Assembly (NCBI GenBank): GCA_963812795.1
Contig: CAWEWG010000007.1
Coordinates: 186,001 to 250,000, forward strand
Direction: 5' to 3'
Origin: Hyphomicrobium_A sp963812795
GTDB taxonomy: Bacteria > Pseudomonadota > Alphaproteobacteria > Rhizobiales > Hyphomicrobiaceae
Length of the DNA: 64,000 nucleotides
A model generated the notes under the pieces. The model had not been told where the DNA came from, searched no databases, and worked only from the letters and a program-made list of their open reading frames with translations. The first letter of the stretch is position 1; the number at the start of each line of letters is the position of its first letter. Position numbers and translations under genes: made by a program. Positions 52,192 through 61,041 of the stretch are shown one piece after another.

Positions 52192-53766
52192 ATGAACGCG
52201 TCGTATTCGAAGGCGACTTTCGGTCGCGACTTTTTGGCGTCCATCGTCGTCTTCCTGGTGGCGCTGCCGCTATGCATGGGCATCTCGATAGCCTCCGGCA
52301 TGCCGGTTACGGCCGGCCTCATCACCGGCATCATCGGCGGTATCATCGTCGGGACCATCTCCGGCGCGCCGCTGCAGGTGAGCGGCCCGGCAGCCGGACT
52401 CTCGGTGCTCGTATTGCAACTGGTCCAGCAATTCGGCCTCGAGATGATCGGCGTCATCGTCCTCTTTGCCGGTCTCATCCAGCTCGTCGCCGGCCTGTGC
52501 AAGCTCGGCCAGTGGTTCCGCGCCGTCTCGCCGGCGGTGATCAACGGCATGCTGGCCGGCATCGGCGTGCTGATCCTCGCTTCGCAGTTCCACGTGATGC
52601 TCGACTACAAACCGATCGGCACCGGCATCCAGAACCTCCTCGGCATCCCCACGTCGCTGATGAATGCCCTCACCGAGGGCGGACCGCACATCCAAGCGCT
52701 CGGCATCGGCGTGCTGACCATCGCCACGATCTTCGGCTGGAGCGCGCTTGCCCCGAAGAGCTGGCGCCTGTTTCCCGCGCCACTCGTCGGCGCCATCGTC
52801 GGCATCGGCGCGGCGGCCCTGCTCGGCTTCACCGACATCAAGTACGTCACCGTGCCGGACAACATCTGGGCGGAGACCATTTTCCCGACGACCGAGAAGC
52901 TGTGGCGCATTACCGAGTGGCCGGTGCTGCTCGGCGCCATCTCCATCGCCTTCATCGCCAGCGCCGAGACGCTGCTGTGCGCCACGGCCGTCGATCAGAT
53001 GCACAAGGGCCCGCGCACCAAGTACGACCGCGAGCTGACGGCGCAGGGCGTCGGCAACACCATCTGCGGCTTCCTCGGCGTGCTGCCGATGACGGGCGTC
53101 ATCGTGCGCTCCGGCGCCAACGTCGAGGCGGGCGCCGAGACCCGCTGGTCGGCGGTGATGCACGGCGTGTGGCTGCTGCTGTTCGTCAGCGCGCTGCCGT
53201 TCACGCTGAAGTACATCCCGCTGTCGGCGCTGGCGGCGATCCTGGTCTTCACCGGCTACAAGCTCGCCTATCCGAAGATCGTGCCGACGCTGCTCAAGTA
53301 CGGCAAGGGCGAGGTGATCATCTACTTCGCGACGATCATCATGATCGTGGCGACCAACCTCCTCGAGGGTGTTCTGGTCGGGCTCGGCCTGTCGCTCATC
53401 AAGCTGCTCTACGCCTTCTCGCATCTCGACGTGCGCAAGGAGGAGAGCGGCGACAAGGTCGACCTCTATCTCAAGGGTGCGGCGACTCTCATCCGCCTGC
53501 CGAAGCTCGCCGCCGAGCTGGAGAGGCTGAAGCCCGGCGCCAACGTTACGGTGCACATCGGCGACCTCGAGTACATCGACCATGCCTGCCTCGACCTGCT
53601 CGCGAACTGGGATCGCCAGTACGCGGCGACCGGCGGCAGCGTGACGGTCGAGTGGGACGAGCTGGCGGGCAAGTACCACGCGCGCCGGCCGGCCAACATC
53701 AAGGCGGCGCGCGAGGCGGCTAGAGCCGGGGCTTGGGCGGGGCCGACGCCGGCGTCACGAGCCTGA
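52192..53766 (+). CDS. SulP-family anion transporter (likely bicarbonate)
   Basis: A 524-residue SulP (SLC26-like) transporter with ten or more hydrophobic helices, starting FGRDFLASIVVFLVALPLCM. The Sulp signature region is VSGPAAGLSVLVLQLVQQFG. A short C-terminal STAS-like part follows (LPKLAAELERLKPGANVTVH, IGDLEYIDHACLDLLANWD). Substrate could be sulfate or bicarbonate; the adjacent carbonic anhydrase favours bicarbonate (inference). Its 3' end overlaps convergent nhaA by 47 bases. Confidence 0.87.
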   Translation: MNASYSKATFGRDFLASIVVFLVALPLCMGISIASGMPVTAGLITGIIGGIIVGTISGAPLQVSGPAAGLSVLVLQLVQQFGLEMIGVIVLFAGLIQLVAGLCKLGQWFRAVSPAVINGMLAGIGVLILASQFHVMLDYKPIGTGIQNLLGIPTSLMNALTEGGPHIQALGIGVLTIATIFGWSALAPKSWRLFPAPLVGAIVGIGAAALLGFTDIKYVTVPDNIWAETIFPTTEKLWRITEWPVLLGAISIAFIASAETLLCATAVDQMHKGPRTKYDRELTAQGVGNTICGFLGVLPMTGVIVRSGANVEAGAETRWSAVMHGVWLLLFVSALPFTLKYIPLSALAAILVFTGYKLAYPKIVPTLLKYGKGEVIIYFATIIMIVATNLLEGVLVGLGLSLIKLLYAFSHLDVRKEESGDKVDLYLKGAATLIRLPKLAAELERLKPGANVTVHIGDLEYIDHACLDLLANWDRQYAATGGSVTVEWDELAGKYHARRPANIKAAREAARAGAWAGPTPASRA

Positions 53767-54931
53767 GGAAAATGTAGCCGGCGATCGCGGAGGCGAACGA
53801 GCCGAGCAGCACGCCGATGCGAATCTCGGCGGCGCGCTCGGCGTCGGTGAACGCCAGCATGCCGATGAACAGGCTCATTGTGAAGCCGATGCCGCCGAGG
53901 ATGGCGACGCCGAAGATCTGCGCCCACGTCGCGCCTTCCGGCGGTGTCGCGAGGCGCATGCGGATGGCGGCGAACGAGAAGGCAAAGATGCCCGTCGCCT
54001 TGCCGACGAGAAGACCGAGGGCGATACCCATCGGGATCGAGCTCGTGACGTGCGCCAGCGTGATGCCGGAGAGGGAGACACCGGCGTTGGCGAAGGCGAA
54101 CAGCGGCAGCACGAAGAAGCGCACCCATGGTCCGATGGCCAGCTCCAGGCGCTCCAGGGTTCCCTCCGAGTGTCCCGGCGCCGGGGCGAGCGGTACGGCG
54201 AGAGCGGTGGCGACGCCGGCCAGCGTCGCGTGCACACCCGATTCCATGACGCACACCCAGATGAAGGTGCCGATCAACACGTAGGGCCAGATCGCCGTGA
54301 CGCCGCGGTGATTGACTACGGCGAGGGCGGCGAGCCCGGCGCCGGCCAGGGCGAGCGCGGCGAACGACAATTGCGAAGTATAGAAAAGCGCGATGATGAT
54401 GATGGCGCCGAGGTCGTCGATGATGGCGAGCGCCAGAAGGAAGATCTTCAGCGGCGGCGCTATCCGATCTCCCAGCAGCGCCAGCACGCCGACGGCAAAA
54501 GCGATGTCGGTGGCGGCCGGGATGGCCCAGCCGCGCATGGCAACCGCGTCGCCCCAGTTGAGCGCGGCGTAGATCAGCGCCGGCACGATCATGCCGCCGA
54601 GCGCGGCGATGACCGGCAGCGCCGCCTGCTTGGCCGTCGACAACTCGCCGACCACCAGCTCACGCTTGATCTCGAGGCCGACGAGAAAGAAGAAGATCGC
54701 CATCAGGCCGTCGTTGATCCAATGCAGGAGCGACTTGTCGAGGGCAAACGGGGCGAGCCCGATCGGCACATGCGTTTCGAGCAGCGTCTCGTAGAGCTGG
54801 CTCGCCGGAGAGTTCATCAGGATGAGGCCGAGCATCGCGGCAGCGAGCAGAACCATGCCGCCGGCGGCCTCGTGGTCGAAGAACGCCTTGACGCCGCTGA
54901 TCCGGGCGCGGAGCGGCTTTCTCTCTGCCAT
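53720..54931 (-). CDS. nhaA: Na+/H+ antiporter NhaA
   Basis: A 403-residue antiporter with about twelve helices. The ion site is Asp172-Asp173 in LAIIDDLGAIII, with the Thr141-Asp142 of the assembly (E. coli T132-D133) in PAATDIAFAVGVLALLGDRI. FFDHEAAGGMVLLAAAMLGL is the N-terminal start. It overlaps the sulP gene tail-to-tail. The start is the ATG at MAERKPLRA rather than an upstream in-frame ATG with unrelated sequence. Confidence 0.95.
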   Translation of the reverse strand: MAERKPLRARISGVKAFFDHEAAGGMVLLAAAMLGLILMNSPASQLYETLLETHVPIGLAPFALDKSLLHWINDGLMAIFFFLVGLEIKRELVVGELSTAKQAALPVIAALGGMIVPALIYAALNWGDAVAMRGWAIPAATDIAFAVGVLALLGDRIAPPLKIFLLALAIIDDLGAIIIIALFYTSQLSFAALALAGAGLAALAVVNHRGVTAIWPYVLIGTFIWVCVMESGVHATLAGVATALAVPLAPAPGHSEGTLERLELAIGPWVRFFVLPLFAFANAGVSLSGITLAHVTSSIPMGIALGLLVGKATGIFAFSFAAIRMRLATPPEGATWAQIFGVAILGGIGFTMSLFIGMLAFTDAERAAEIRIGVLLGSFASAIAGYIFLRLVTPASAPPKPRL

Positions 54932-54954
54932 CGCGTGGTGTTCCTCGACCGGCG

Positions 54955-55779
54955 CTACACTTGCGTCGTGGGGAGAGCCCGCGCGCTCGCCCATAAAGCA
55001 TCCACGGCGGCGAGGGGCAATTCATCCCGGCGCATGCTGGCGGCGACGCTGGCATCGACCGCCGACGCGGCGGCCGACAGCGCGTTGGCCGGCGTCTCGC
55101 CGTTCAGGCGACGCCCGAGGTACATGGCGGCGAGCAAATCGCCGGTGCCGTGCGGAGCGCTTTCGCGTCGGCGCACGTAGCAGGCGATGGCCTCGTCTTT
55201 CTGCACGAGCACGTTGGCGAGGCGATTGTCGCTCGCCGGGATCGACGTCGCCAGAACTGACGGCACGCCGAGCGCCCAGGCTGCCTGCCGCGCCTCGGGC
55301 GGGTCGCCGACGGGCAGCCCAGCCAGCCACGCCAGCTCGAAGCGATTGGGAGTGGCGAGGCTGGCGAGCGGCAGCAGCTCGTCGCGGATGGCGGAGGCGG
55401 TCGCCTCGGAAAGATAGAGCCCTTCAGCCTCGTCGCCGAAAACTGGATCGCACAAAAAGAGCGCGCTCGGGTTGGCACGACGTACGCGCTCCACCGCCGA
55501 GCGCGCCTCGGCGACGTGCGCGGGCGAAGGCAGATAGCCGCTGATCACCGCGGAAGTATCCGCCAGCCAGCCGTTGGCCTCCATCGCCTCGAGCATGGCG
55601 CCGATTTGCGCCGCCGGAATCGACTCGCCGGCAAAGCGCGGATAGCCGGGATGGTTCGACAGCACCACGGTCGGCAGCGCGATGACCTCGTGCCCGAGCC
55701 AATGCAGCGCCGGCACGATGGCGGCGAGGCCAACCGAGCCGAAGGCGACGTAGGAGGAGATAGCGAGGACGCGGGCCAT
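54955..55779 (-). CDS. pdxY: Pyridoxal kinase PdxY
   Basis: A 274-residue ribokinase-fold pyridoxal/pyridoxine kinase of the vitamin B6 salvage path. SYVAFGSVGLAAIVPAL, VLSNHPGYPRFAG, VISGYLPSP and DPVFGDE match PdxY/PdxK. The catalytic GTGD region is visible in SAPHGTGDLLAAMYLGRRL. It lies 23 bases upstream of nhaA on the same strand, so they may be co-transcribed. Confidence 0.92.
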   Translation of the reverse strand: MARVLAISSYVAFGSVGLAAIVPALHWLGHEVIALPTVVLSNHPGYPRFAGESIPAAQIGAMLEAMEANGWLADTSAVISGYLPSPAHVAEARSAVERVRRANPSALFLCDPVFGDEAEGLYLSEATASAIRDELLPLASLATPNRFELAWLAGLPVGDPPEARQAAWALGVPSVLATSIPASDNRLANVLVQKDEAIACYVRRRESAPHGTGDLLAAMYLGRRLNGETPANALSAAASAVDASVAASMRRDELPLAAVDALWASARALPTTQV

Positions 55780-55885
55780 ATCGTGACTGTGGCGAAGGCT
55801 TCGCCCGTCGCCAAGGCGACGAGACGCGCGAAGTTGTGCGCGAATGCTTGGTCTTCCCGCCGACGCGCGTTATTGTGCGCCGCAC

Positions 55886-55960
55886 AAGTGTCCCGATTCC
55901 GAAGTTCGACTGGGTTGGCCGGCGGCGTGAAGAGCGAACTTCGGAATCAAAGGGACACTT
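55886..55960. repeat. Long inverted repeat (hairpin 1 of a pair)
   Basis: Left arm 55886-55908 starts AAGTGTCCCGATTCCGAAGT and right arm 55935-55960 is its reverse complement except for three extra bases (AAA after GGAATC). The spacer is 26 bases. It is in the gap upstream of the CitE-like gene. Confidence 0.8.
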
Positions 55961-55974
55961 GAATTATTGAGTTT

Positions 55975-56050
55975 CTAGTGTGATTCAGATCGCGAAATTC
56001 GCTCGTTTCCCAGCCGCTAGTGGTGGCGAATTTCTCGATCATCACACTAG
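55975..56050. repeat. Long inverted repeat (hairpin 2 of a pair)
   Basis: Left arm 55975-56002 begins CTAGTGTGAT and ends GAAATTCGC; right arm 56026-56050 is its reverse complement with a three-base gap and one mismatch. The spacer is 23 bases. It lies 14 bases after hairpin 1 and ends 12 bases before the CitE-like start codon, so it may form a leader structure or belong to a small mobile repeat. Confidence 0.8.
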
Positions 56051-56062
56051 CGGGAGCCGAGG

Positions 56063-56962
56063 ATGACCGTTCGTCCGCGACGCAGCGTGCTGTACATGCC
56101 GGGCCTCAACGAGCGGGCGCTGGAAAAGGCCAAGTCGCTTCCGGCCGACGCGCTGATCCTCGACCTGGAAGATTCGGTGGCGCCGGAAGGCAAGGCCACC
56201 GCGCGCGAGAATGTCTGCGCGGCGGTGAAGGGCGGCGGCTACGGGCGCCGCGAGCTGGTCATCCGCGTCAACGCCATCGAGACGTCCTGGGGCATGGACG
56301 ACCTGCGGGCAGCGGTAGCCGTGGCGCCCGACGCCATCCTGGTGCCGAAAGTGGCGTCGCCGGGCGACATCGCCACCGTCGCCAAGGTGCTCGGCGCCAT
56401 CAACGCCCCAGACAGGGTGCGTCTGTGGGCGATGATGGAGACGCCGAGCTCGGTGCTGAACGCGCGCGAGATCGCCCAACTCGGCGCCGACCCGGAGAAC
56501 CGGCTCGCCTGCCTCGTCATGGGCACCAACGATCTGTTGAAGGAATTGCGCGCCCGCGCCCTGCACAACCGCATCGCCGTGGTGCCGTGGCTGGCCATGA
56601 CCATCGTCGCCGCCCGCGCCTACGGCCTCGACATTCTTGACGGCGTCTACAACGATTTCCGCGACGACGTCGGCTTCCGCGAGGAATGCGAGCACGGCCG
56701 CACGCTGGGCATGGACGGCAAGACCCTGATCCATCCCTCGCAGGTGACGCCCTGCAACGAGATATTCTCGCCGACCCGGGAGGAGGTCTCCTGGGCGCGC
56801 AAAATCATCGCCGCCTTCGAGGAGCCGGCCAACCGGCACAAGGGCGTCATTGTGCTGGAGGGGCGTATGGTGGAGCGGCTGCACCTCGTCATGGCCCGCC
56901 GCACGGTGGCCATCGCCGATACCATCGAGTCGATGCAGCGCGCCGAGGAGGAGTGGTTCTGA
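56063..56962 (+). CDS. CoA-ester lyase, HpcH/CitE family (malyl-CoA lyase or thioesterase-like)
   Basis: A 299-residue TIM-barrel CitE-like enzyme. Motifs: RRSVLYMPGLNERALEKAKS, ADALILDLEDSVAPEGKATA (metal-binding Asp/Glu), RVNAIETSWGMDDL, ILVPKVASPGDI, MMETPSSVLNAREIA and LVMGTNDLLKELRA. The neighbouring mesaconyl-CoA hydratase suggests methylmalyl-CoA or malyl-CoA cleavage, or malyl-CoA thioesterase activity as in Rhodobacter Mcl2; sequence alone does not decide. Twin hairpins precede the start. Confidence 0.85.
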   Translation: MTVRPRRSVLYMPGLNERALEKAKSLPADALILDLEDSVAPEGKATARENVCAAVKGGGYGRRELVIRVNAIETSWGMDDLRAAVAVAPDAILVPKVASPGDIATVAKVLGAINAPDRVRLWAMMETPSSVLNAREIAQLGADPENRLACLVMGTNDLLKELRARALHNRIAVVPWLAMTIVAARAYGLDILDGVYNDFRDDVGFREECEHGRTLGMDGKTLIHPSQVTPCNEIFSPTREEVSWARKIIAAFEEPANRHKGVIVLEGRMVERLHLVMARRTVAIADTIESMQRAEEEWF

Positions 56963-57056
56963 CCGCCGTCCGGCCAGGGGTGGCGAAAAGCCAGTCGACA
57001 GGGGCGCAATTTTCGGACTAATCGGCTCTCGCCTGCCACAAGGACCTGATTGCCCC

Positions 57057-58115
57057 ATGACATCGACCAAGACCAACCCCGGCAACTACTTCGAGGATTT
57101 CAAGTTCGGGCAGGTGATCGTCCACCCGACGCCGCGCACGGTGACGGTCGGCGACGTGGCGCTCTATACGAGCCTCTACGGCACGCGCTTTGCGGTGCAG
57201 TCGTCGGACGCATTCGCCAAGGCCATCGGCTATCCGGCCTCGCCGCTCGACGACCTGCTGACGTTCCATATGGTGTTCGGCAAGACGACGCCGGAGATCT
57301 CGCTCAACGCCATCGCCAACCTCGGATACGCGAGCTGCCGCTTCCTGAAGCCGGTGTATCCGGGCGATACGCTCGCCTCGACCTCGGAGGTGATCGGTCT
57401 CAAGGAGAACTCCAACCGCGAGACGGGCACGGTCTATGTGCGCTCGACGGGGCGCAACCAGAACGGCGACGTGGTCCTCGAGTACGTGCGCTGGGTGATG
57501 GTGCGGAAGCGCGACAAGGAGGCGGCGAGCCCCGAGGCGATCGTCCCCAACCTGCCGCAGCGCGTCGACCCCAAGGATCTCGGTGCGGCCGTGCCGGCAC
57601 TGAACATTAGTGGTTACGACTTCGCGCTCGCCGGCTCGCCCTACCGCTGGGGCGACTACGAGGTGGGCGAGAAGATCGACCACGTCGACGGCATGACGCT
57701 GGAGGAGGCCGAGCACCAGATCGCGACGCGCCTCTACCAGAACACCGCCAAGGTGCACTTCAATCAGCACACCGAGGCCAAGGGCCGCTTCGGCAAGCGC
57801 ATCGTCTACGGCGGCGTCATCATCTCGCTCGCCCGGGCGCTGTCGTTCAACGGGCTGAACAACGCCTTCCACCTCGCCGCCATCAACGGCGGGCGGCACG
57901 TCTCGCCCTGCTTTGCCGGCGACACGGTCTATGCGTGGTCGGAAATCCTCGAGAAGGCCGAGCTGCCCGGCCGCTCGGATGTGGGCGCGCTGCGCACGCG
58001 GCTCGTCGCCGTGAAAAACAACGACTGCGCCGAGTTCCCCCTGAAGAAGGAAGATGGCCAGTACGCCGACGGCGTCATGCTCGACCTCGACACCTGGGTG
58101 CTGCTCCCCCGCTGA
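57057..58115 (+). CDS. mch: Mesaconyl-CoA hydratase
   Basis: A 352-residue double hot-dog (MaoC-like) hydratase. It begins NPGNYFEDFKFGQVIVHPTP, then VGDVALYTSLYGTRFAVQSS, SPLDDLLTFHMVFGKT and VHFNQHTEAKGRFGKRIVYG. This matches the ethylmalonyl-CoA pathway enzyme that hydrates mesaconyl-CoA to beta-methylmalyl-CoA. The start MTSTKTNPGN was chosen from an otherwise longer frame. The CitE-like lyase lies immediately upstream, so the two steps are adjacent. Other pathway genes (ccr, ecm) are outside the window. Confidence 0.9.
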   Translation: MTSTKTNPGNYFEDFKFGQVIVHPTPRTVTVGDVALYTSLYGTRFAVQSSDAFAKAIGYPASPLDDLLTFHMVFGKTTPEISLNAIANLGYASCRFLKPVYPGDTLASTSEVIGLKENSNRETGTVYVRSTGRNQNGDVVLEYVRWVMVRKRDKEAASPEAIVPNLPQRVDPKDLGAAVPALNISGYDFALAGSPYRWGDYEVGEKIDHVDGMTLEEAEHQIATRLYQNTAKVHFNQHTEAKGRFGKRIVYGGVIISLARALSFNGLNNAFHLAAINGGRHVSPCFAGDTVYAWSEILEKAELPGRSDVGALRTRLVAVKNNDCAEFPLKKEDGQYADGVMLDLDTWVLLPR

Positions 58116-58168
58116 TCCCGAGCCGCCATGTCGGGTTTTGCCTCGCCAAGAGAGATGGCTGAAGCTGG

Positions 58169-58251
58169 CGTGGATGCTCGCCTTCGCGAGCATGACTGTT
58201 TAAGCGAGCGGCGCCCCAAGTCCGTCATGGCCGCCCAGGCGGCCATCCACG
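58169..58251. repeat. Inverted pair of type B palindromic repeats
   Basis: An inverted copy at 58169-58196 (CGTGGATGCTCGCCTTCGCG, then AGCATGAC) and a direct copy at 58223-58251 (CGTCATGGCCGCCCAGGCGG, then CCATCCACG). The outer CGTGGATG...CATGAC frame is kept, but the inner stem differs (ATGCTCGC/GCGAGCAT versus GGCCGCC/GGCGGCC). Lies between mch and sdhC. Confidence 0.65.
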
Positions 58252-58374
58252 CAAGTTTCAGCGCATGCGACGGTGAAGGTGCGTGCTCGCCGCCAGCGCC
58301 GCGGCGAATGGCGAATTGCCGGCCGCGATGCGGCACGCTAGAACGCCTCTAGATTAATCAACGAGGCAATCCCC

Positions 58375-58800
58375 ATGGCCGGGAGCATCGAGCGGCGGGC
58401 GCGTCCGCGTCCGCTGTCTCCGCATCTGCAGATCTACCGCCCGCAGATCAACATGGTGATGTCGATCCTGCATCGACTCACCGGCGCGGCGATGTACGTC
58501 GGCACGGTGCTGATGGCCGGTTGGCTGCTCGCCGCGGCGACCAGCCCAGAATGCTTCGCCTGGCTCAACGGGATGTTCGCCACCTGGCCCGGCATGATCG
58601 TGCTCGTTGGCTACTCCTGGGCGCTGATTCATCACGCGCTGGGCGGCATGCGCCACTTCATCTGGGACACGGGCGCGGCGCTCGACATCGCCGCCGTCGA
58701 CCTGCTGTCGTGGGGCTCGCTCGTGCTGTCGGTGACGCTGACGGCAGGGTTGTGGTTCTACATCGGCATGGAACGCGGATGGGTGACGGTATGGCAATGA
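58375..58800 (+). CDS. sdhC: Succinate dehydrogenase cytochrome b556 subunit
   Basis: A 141-residue three-helix membrane anchor of complex II. RPLSPHLQIYRPQINMVMSI followed by LHRLTGAAMYVG is the SdhC start with the quinone-site Ser and Arg. The haem-region His is in ALIHHALGGMRHFIWDTG. It overlaps sdhD (the ATG of sdhD lies in its last codons), and sdhA follows. Confidence 0.94.
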   Translation: MAGSIERRARPRPLSPHLQIYRPQINMVMSILHRLTGAAMYVGTVLMAGWLLAAATSPECFAWLNGMFATWPGMIVLVGYSWALIHHALGGMRHFIWDTGAALDIAAVDLLSWGSLVLSVTLTAGLWFYIGMERGWVTVWQ

Positions 58801-59171
58801 CCACACCGCTGAAGCGCGCGCGCGGCCTTGGCTCCGCCCACGAGGGCACCGGCCATTTCGTCAAGCAGCGCATCACCGCCGCCGCCAACCTCGTCCTCTT
58901 GTCGTTTGCCGTCGGGCTGATCGCCAAGCTGGCCGGCGCCGACCTCGCCACCGTGCGCGCGACGCTGGCGCATCCGGCGGTCGCCATTGCGCTCGTCGCC
59001 CTGATCGTGTCGATGACGGTGCACATGCGCATCGGCATGCAGATCATCATCGAGGACTATGTGCACGGCGAAGGCGCCAAGACGCTGCTGCTGCTCGGCA
59101 ACACGCTGTTCGCCGCCGGCATCGCGGTGGTGTCGATCTTCGCCGTGCTGAAATTGAGCTTCGGGGGTTAG
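58791..59171 (+). CDS. sdhD: Succinate dehydrogenase hydrophobic anchor subunit
   Basis: A 126-residue partner of SdhC. HFVKQRITAAANLVLLSFAV starts the first helix. ALIVSMTVHMRIGMQIIIED, with the haem His and the conserved D-Y pair (EDYVHGEG), marks SdhD. Either of two Met codons six bases apart may start it. The stop lies four bases before sdhA. Confidence 0.92.
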   Translation: MAMTTPLKRARGLGSAHEGTGHFVKQRITAAANLVLLSFAVGLIAKLAGADLATVRATLAHPAVAIALVALIVSMTVHMRIGMQIIIEDYVHGEGAKTLLLLGNTLFAAGIAVVSIFAVLKLSFGG

Positions 59172-59175
59172 GCCG

Positions 59176-61041
59176 ATGTCCGAGAAGAAAAACGGCACGG
59201 CCAAAGCCAATGGCGCGAAAAAGGCCGGCGCGGCCCCGGCCATCAAGGGTCTGTCGTATCCCATCCATGATCACACGTACGATGTCGTGGTCGTCGGCGC
59301 CGGCGGCGCGGGCCTGCGGGCAACGCTCGGCTGCGCCGAAGCCGGCCTCAAGACGGCGTGCGTGACGAAGGTGTTCCCCACGCGCTCGCACACGGTCGCA
59401 GCGCAAGGCGGCGTCGCCGCGGCGCTCGGAAACATGGGCCCCGACGACTGGCGCTGGCACATGTACGACACGGTGAAGGGCGCCGACTGGCTCGGCGACC
59501 AGGACGCCATCGAATACCTCTGCCGTAACGCCCCCGCCGCCGTGTACGAGATGGAGCACTACGGCGTGCCGTTCTCGCGCACCGAGGACGGCAAAATCTA
59601 CCAGCGCCCGTTCGGCGGCATGACGACGGAGTACGGCGAAGGACCCCCTGCACAGCGCACGTGCGCCGCTGCCGATCGCACCGGCCATGCCATGCTGCAC
59701 ACGCTCTACGGCCAGTCGCTGCGCCGCTCGGCGGAGTTCTTCATCGAGTATTTCGCCCTCGACCTGCTGATGGATCAGGACGGCGCCTGCCGCGGCATTC
59801 TCGCGCTGTCGCTCGACGACGGCAGCATCCACCAGTTCCGCGCCAAGAAGACCATCCTGGCGACCGGCGGTTACGGACGCGCGTATTTCTCATGCACGTC
59901 GGCGCACACGTGCACGGGCGACGGCAACGCCATGGTTCTGCGCGCCGGCCTGCCGCTGCAGGACATGGAGTTCGTGCAGTTCCATCCGACCGGCATCTAC
60001 GGCGCCGGCGTGCTGATCACCGAGGGCGCCCGCGGCGAAGGCGGCTACATCACCAACTCGCAGGGCGAGCGCTTCATGGAGCGCTATGCGCCGCACGCCA
60101 AGGATCTCGCCTCGCGCGATGTCGTCTCGCGCTCGATGACCATCGAGATCCGCGAAGGGCGCGGGCACGGGCCGGAAGGCGACCACATCCACCTGCATCT
60201 CGACCATCTGGATCCGAAGATCCTCGCCGAGCGCCTGCCCGGCATCACCGAGAGCGCCAAGGTGTTCGCCGGCGTCGATCTGCGCCGCCAGCCGATCCCG
60301 GTGCTGCCGACGGTGCACTACAACATGGGCGGCATCCCCACGAACTATCACGGCGAGGTGCTGACGCTGAAGGACGGCAACCCGGACCATGTGGTGCCGG
60401 GCCTGATGGCCATCGGCGAAGCGGCCTGCGTTTCGGTGCACGGCGCCAACCGCCTCGGCTCCAACTCGCTCATCGATCTCGTCGTCTTCGGGCGCGCCGC
60501 CGGACTGCGCTGCGCCGAGACCATCGAAGCCGGTTCGGCCCATCCGGAGCTGGCGCGCGACGTTACCGAGCGCGCGCTGTCGCGCCTCGACCGCTTCCGC
60601 TACGCCTCCGGCGGCACGCCGACGGCCGATCTGCGCCTCAAGATGCAGAAGTCGATGCAGGCGCACTGCGCGGTGTTCCGCGACGGTCCGGTGATGGCCG
60701 AGGGCATGAAGCAGATCGGCGATATCTGGAAGGCGTCGGACGACATCCGCGTCACCGATCGCTCGCTTATCTGGAACTCCGATCTCGTCGAGACGCTGGA
60801 ATACGACAACCTCATCTCGCAGGCGGCGGTGACGGTGACGGGCGCTCACAACCGCCAAGAAAGCCGCGGGGCGCATGCGCGCGAGGACTTCCCCAAGCGC
60901 GACGACGTCAACTGGATGAAGCACACGCTCGCCTGGGCTGACTACGGCTCCAAGTCGGTGCGCCTCGACTATCGCCCGGTGCACACGCACACGATGACCA
61001 ACGAGGTCAAGTACATCGAGCCCAAGGCCCGCGTGTACTGA
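59176..61041 (+). CDS. sdhA: Succinate dehydrogenase flavoprotein subunit
   Basis: A 621-residue FAD-binding catalytic subunit of complex II. The dinucleotide loop is GAGGAG at 41-46, and covalent FAD is expected at His72 in TRSHTVAAQGGV. QFHPTGIYGAGVLITEGARG, HYNMGGIPTNYHGEV and VHGANRLGSNSLIDLVVFGR are conserved. The C-terminus KYIEPKARVY is complete. The usual sdhB does not follow: an SDR gene is next, so the iron-sulfur subunit must be encoded elsewhere. Confidence 0.97.
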   Translation: MSEKKNGTAKANGAKKAGAAPAIKGLSYPIHDHTYDVVVVGAGGAGLRATLGCAEAGLKTACVTKVFPTRSHTVAAQGGVAAALGNMGPDDWRWHMYDTVKGADWLGDQDAIEYLCRNAPAAVYEMEHYGVPFSRTEDGKIYQRPFGGMTTEYGEGPPAQRTCAAADRTGHAMLHTLYGQSLRRSAEFFIEYFALDLLMDQDGACRGILALSLDDGSIHQFRAKKTILATGGYGRAYFSCTSAHTCTGDGNAMVLRAGLPLQDMEFVQFHPTGIYGAGVLITEGARGEGGYITNSQGERFMERYAPHAKDLASRDVVSRSMTIEIREGRGHGPEGDHIHLHLDHLDPKILAERLPGITESAKVFAGVDLRRQPIPVLPTVHYNMGGIPTNYHGEVLTLKDGNPDHVVPGLMAIGEAACVSVHGANRLGSNSLIDLVVFGRAAGLRCAETIEAGSAHPELARDVTERALSRLDRFRYASGGTPTADLRLKMQKSMQAHCAVFRDGPVMAEGMKQIGDIWKASDDIRVTDRSLIWNSDLVETLEYDNLISQAAVTVTGAHNRQESRGAHAREDFPKRDDVNWMKHTLAWADYGSKSVRLDYRPVHTHTMTNEVKYIEPKARVY

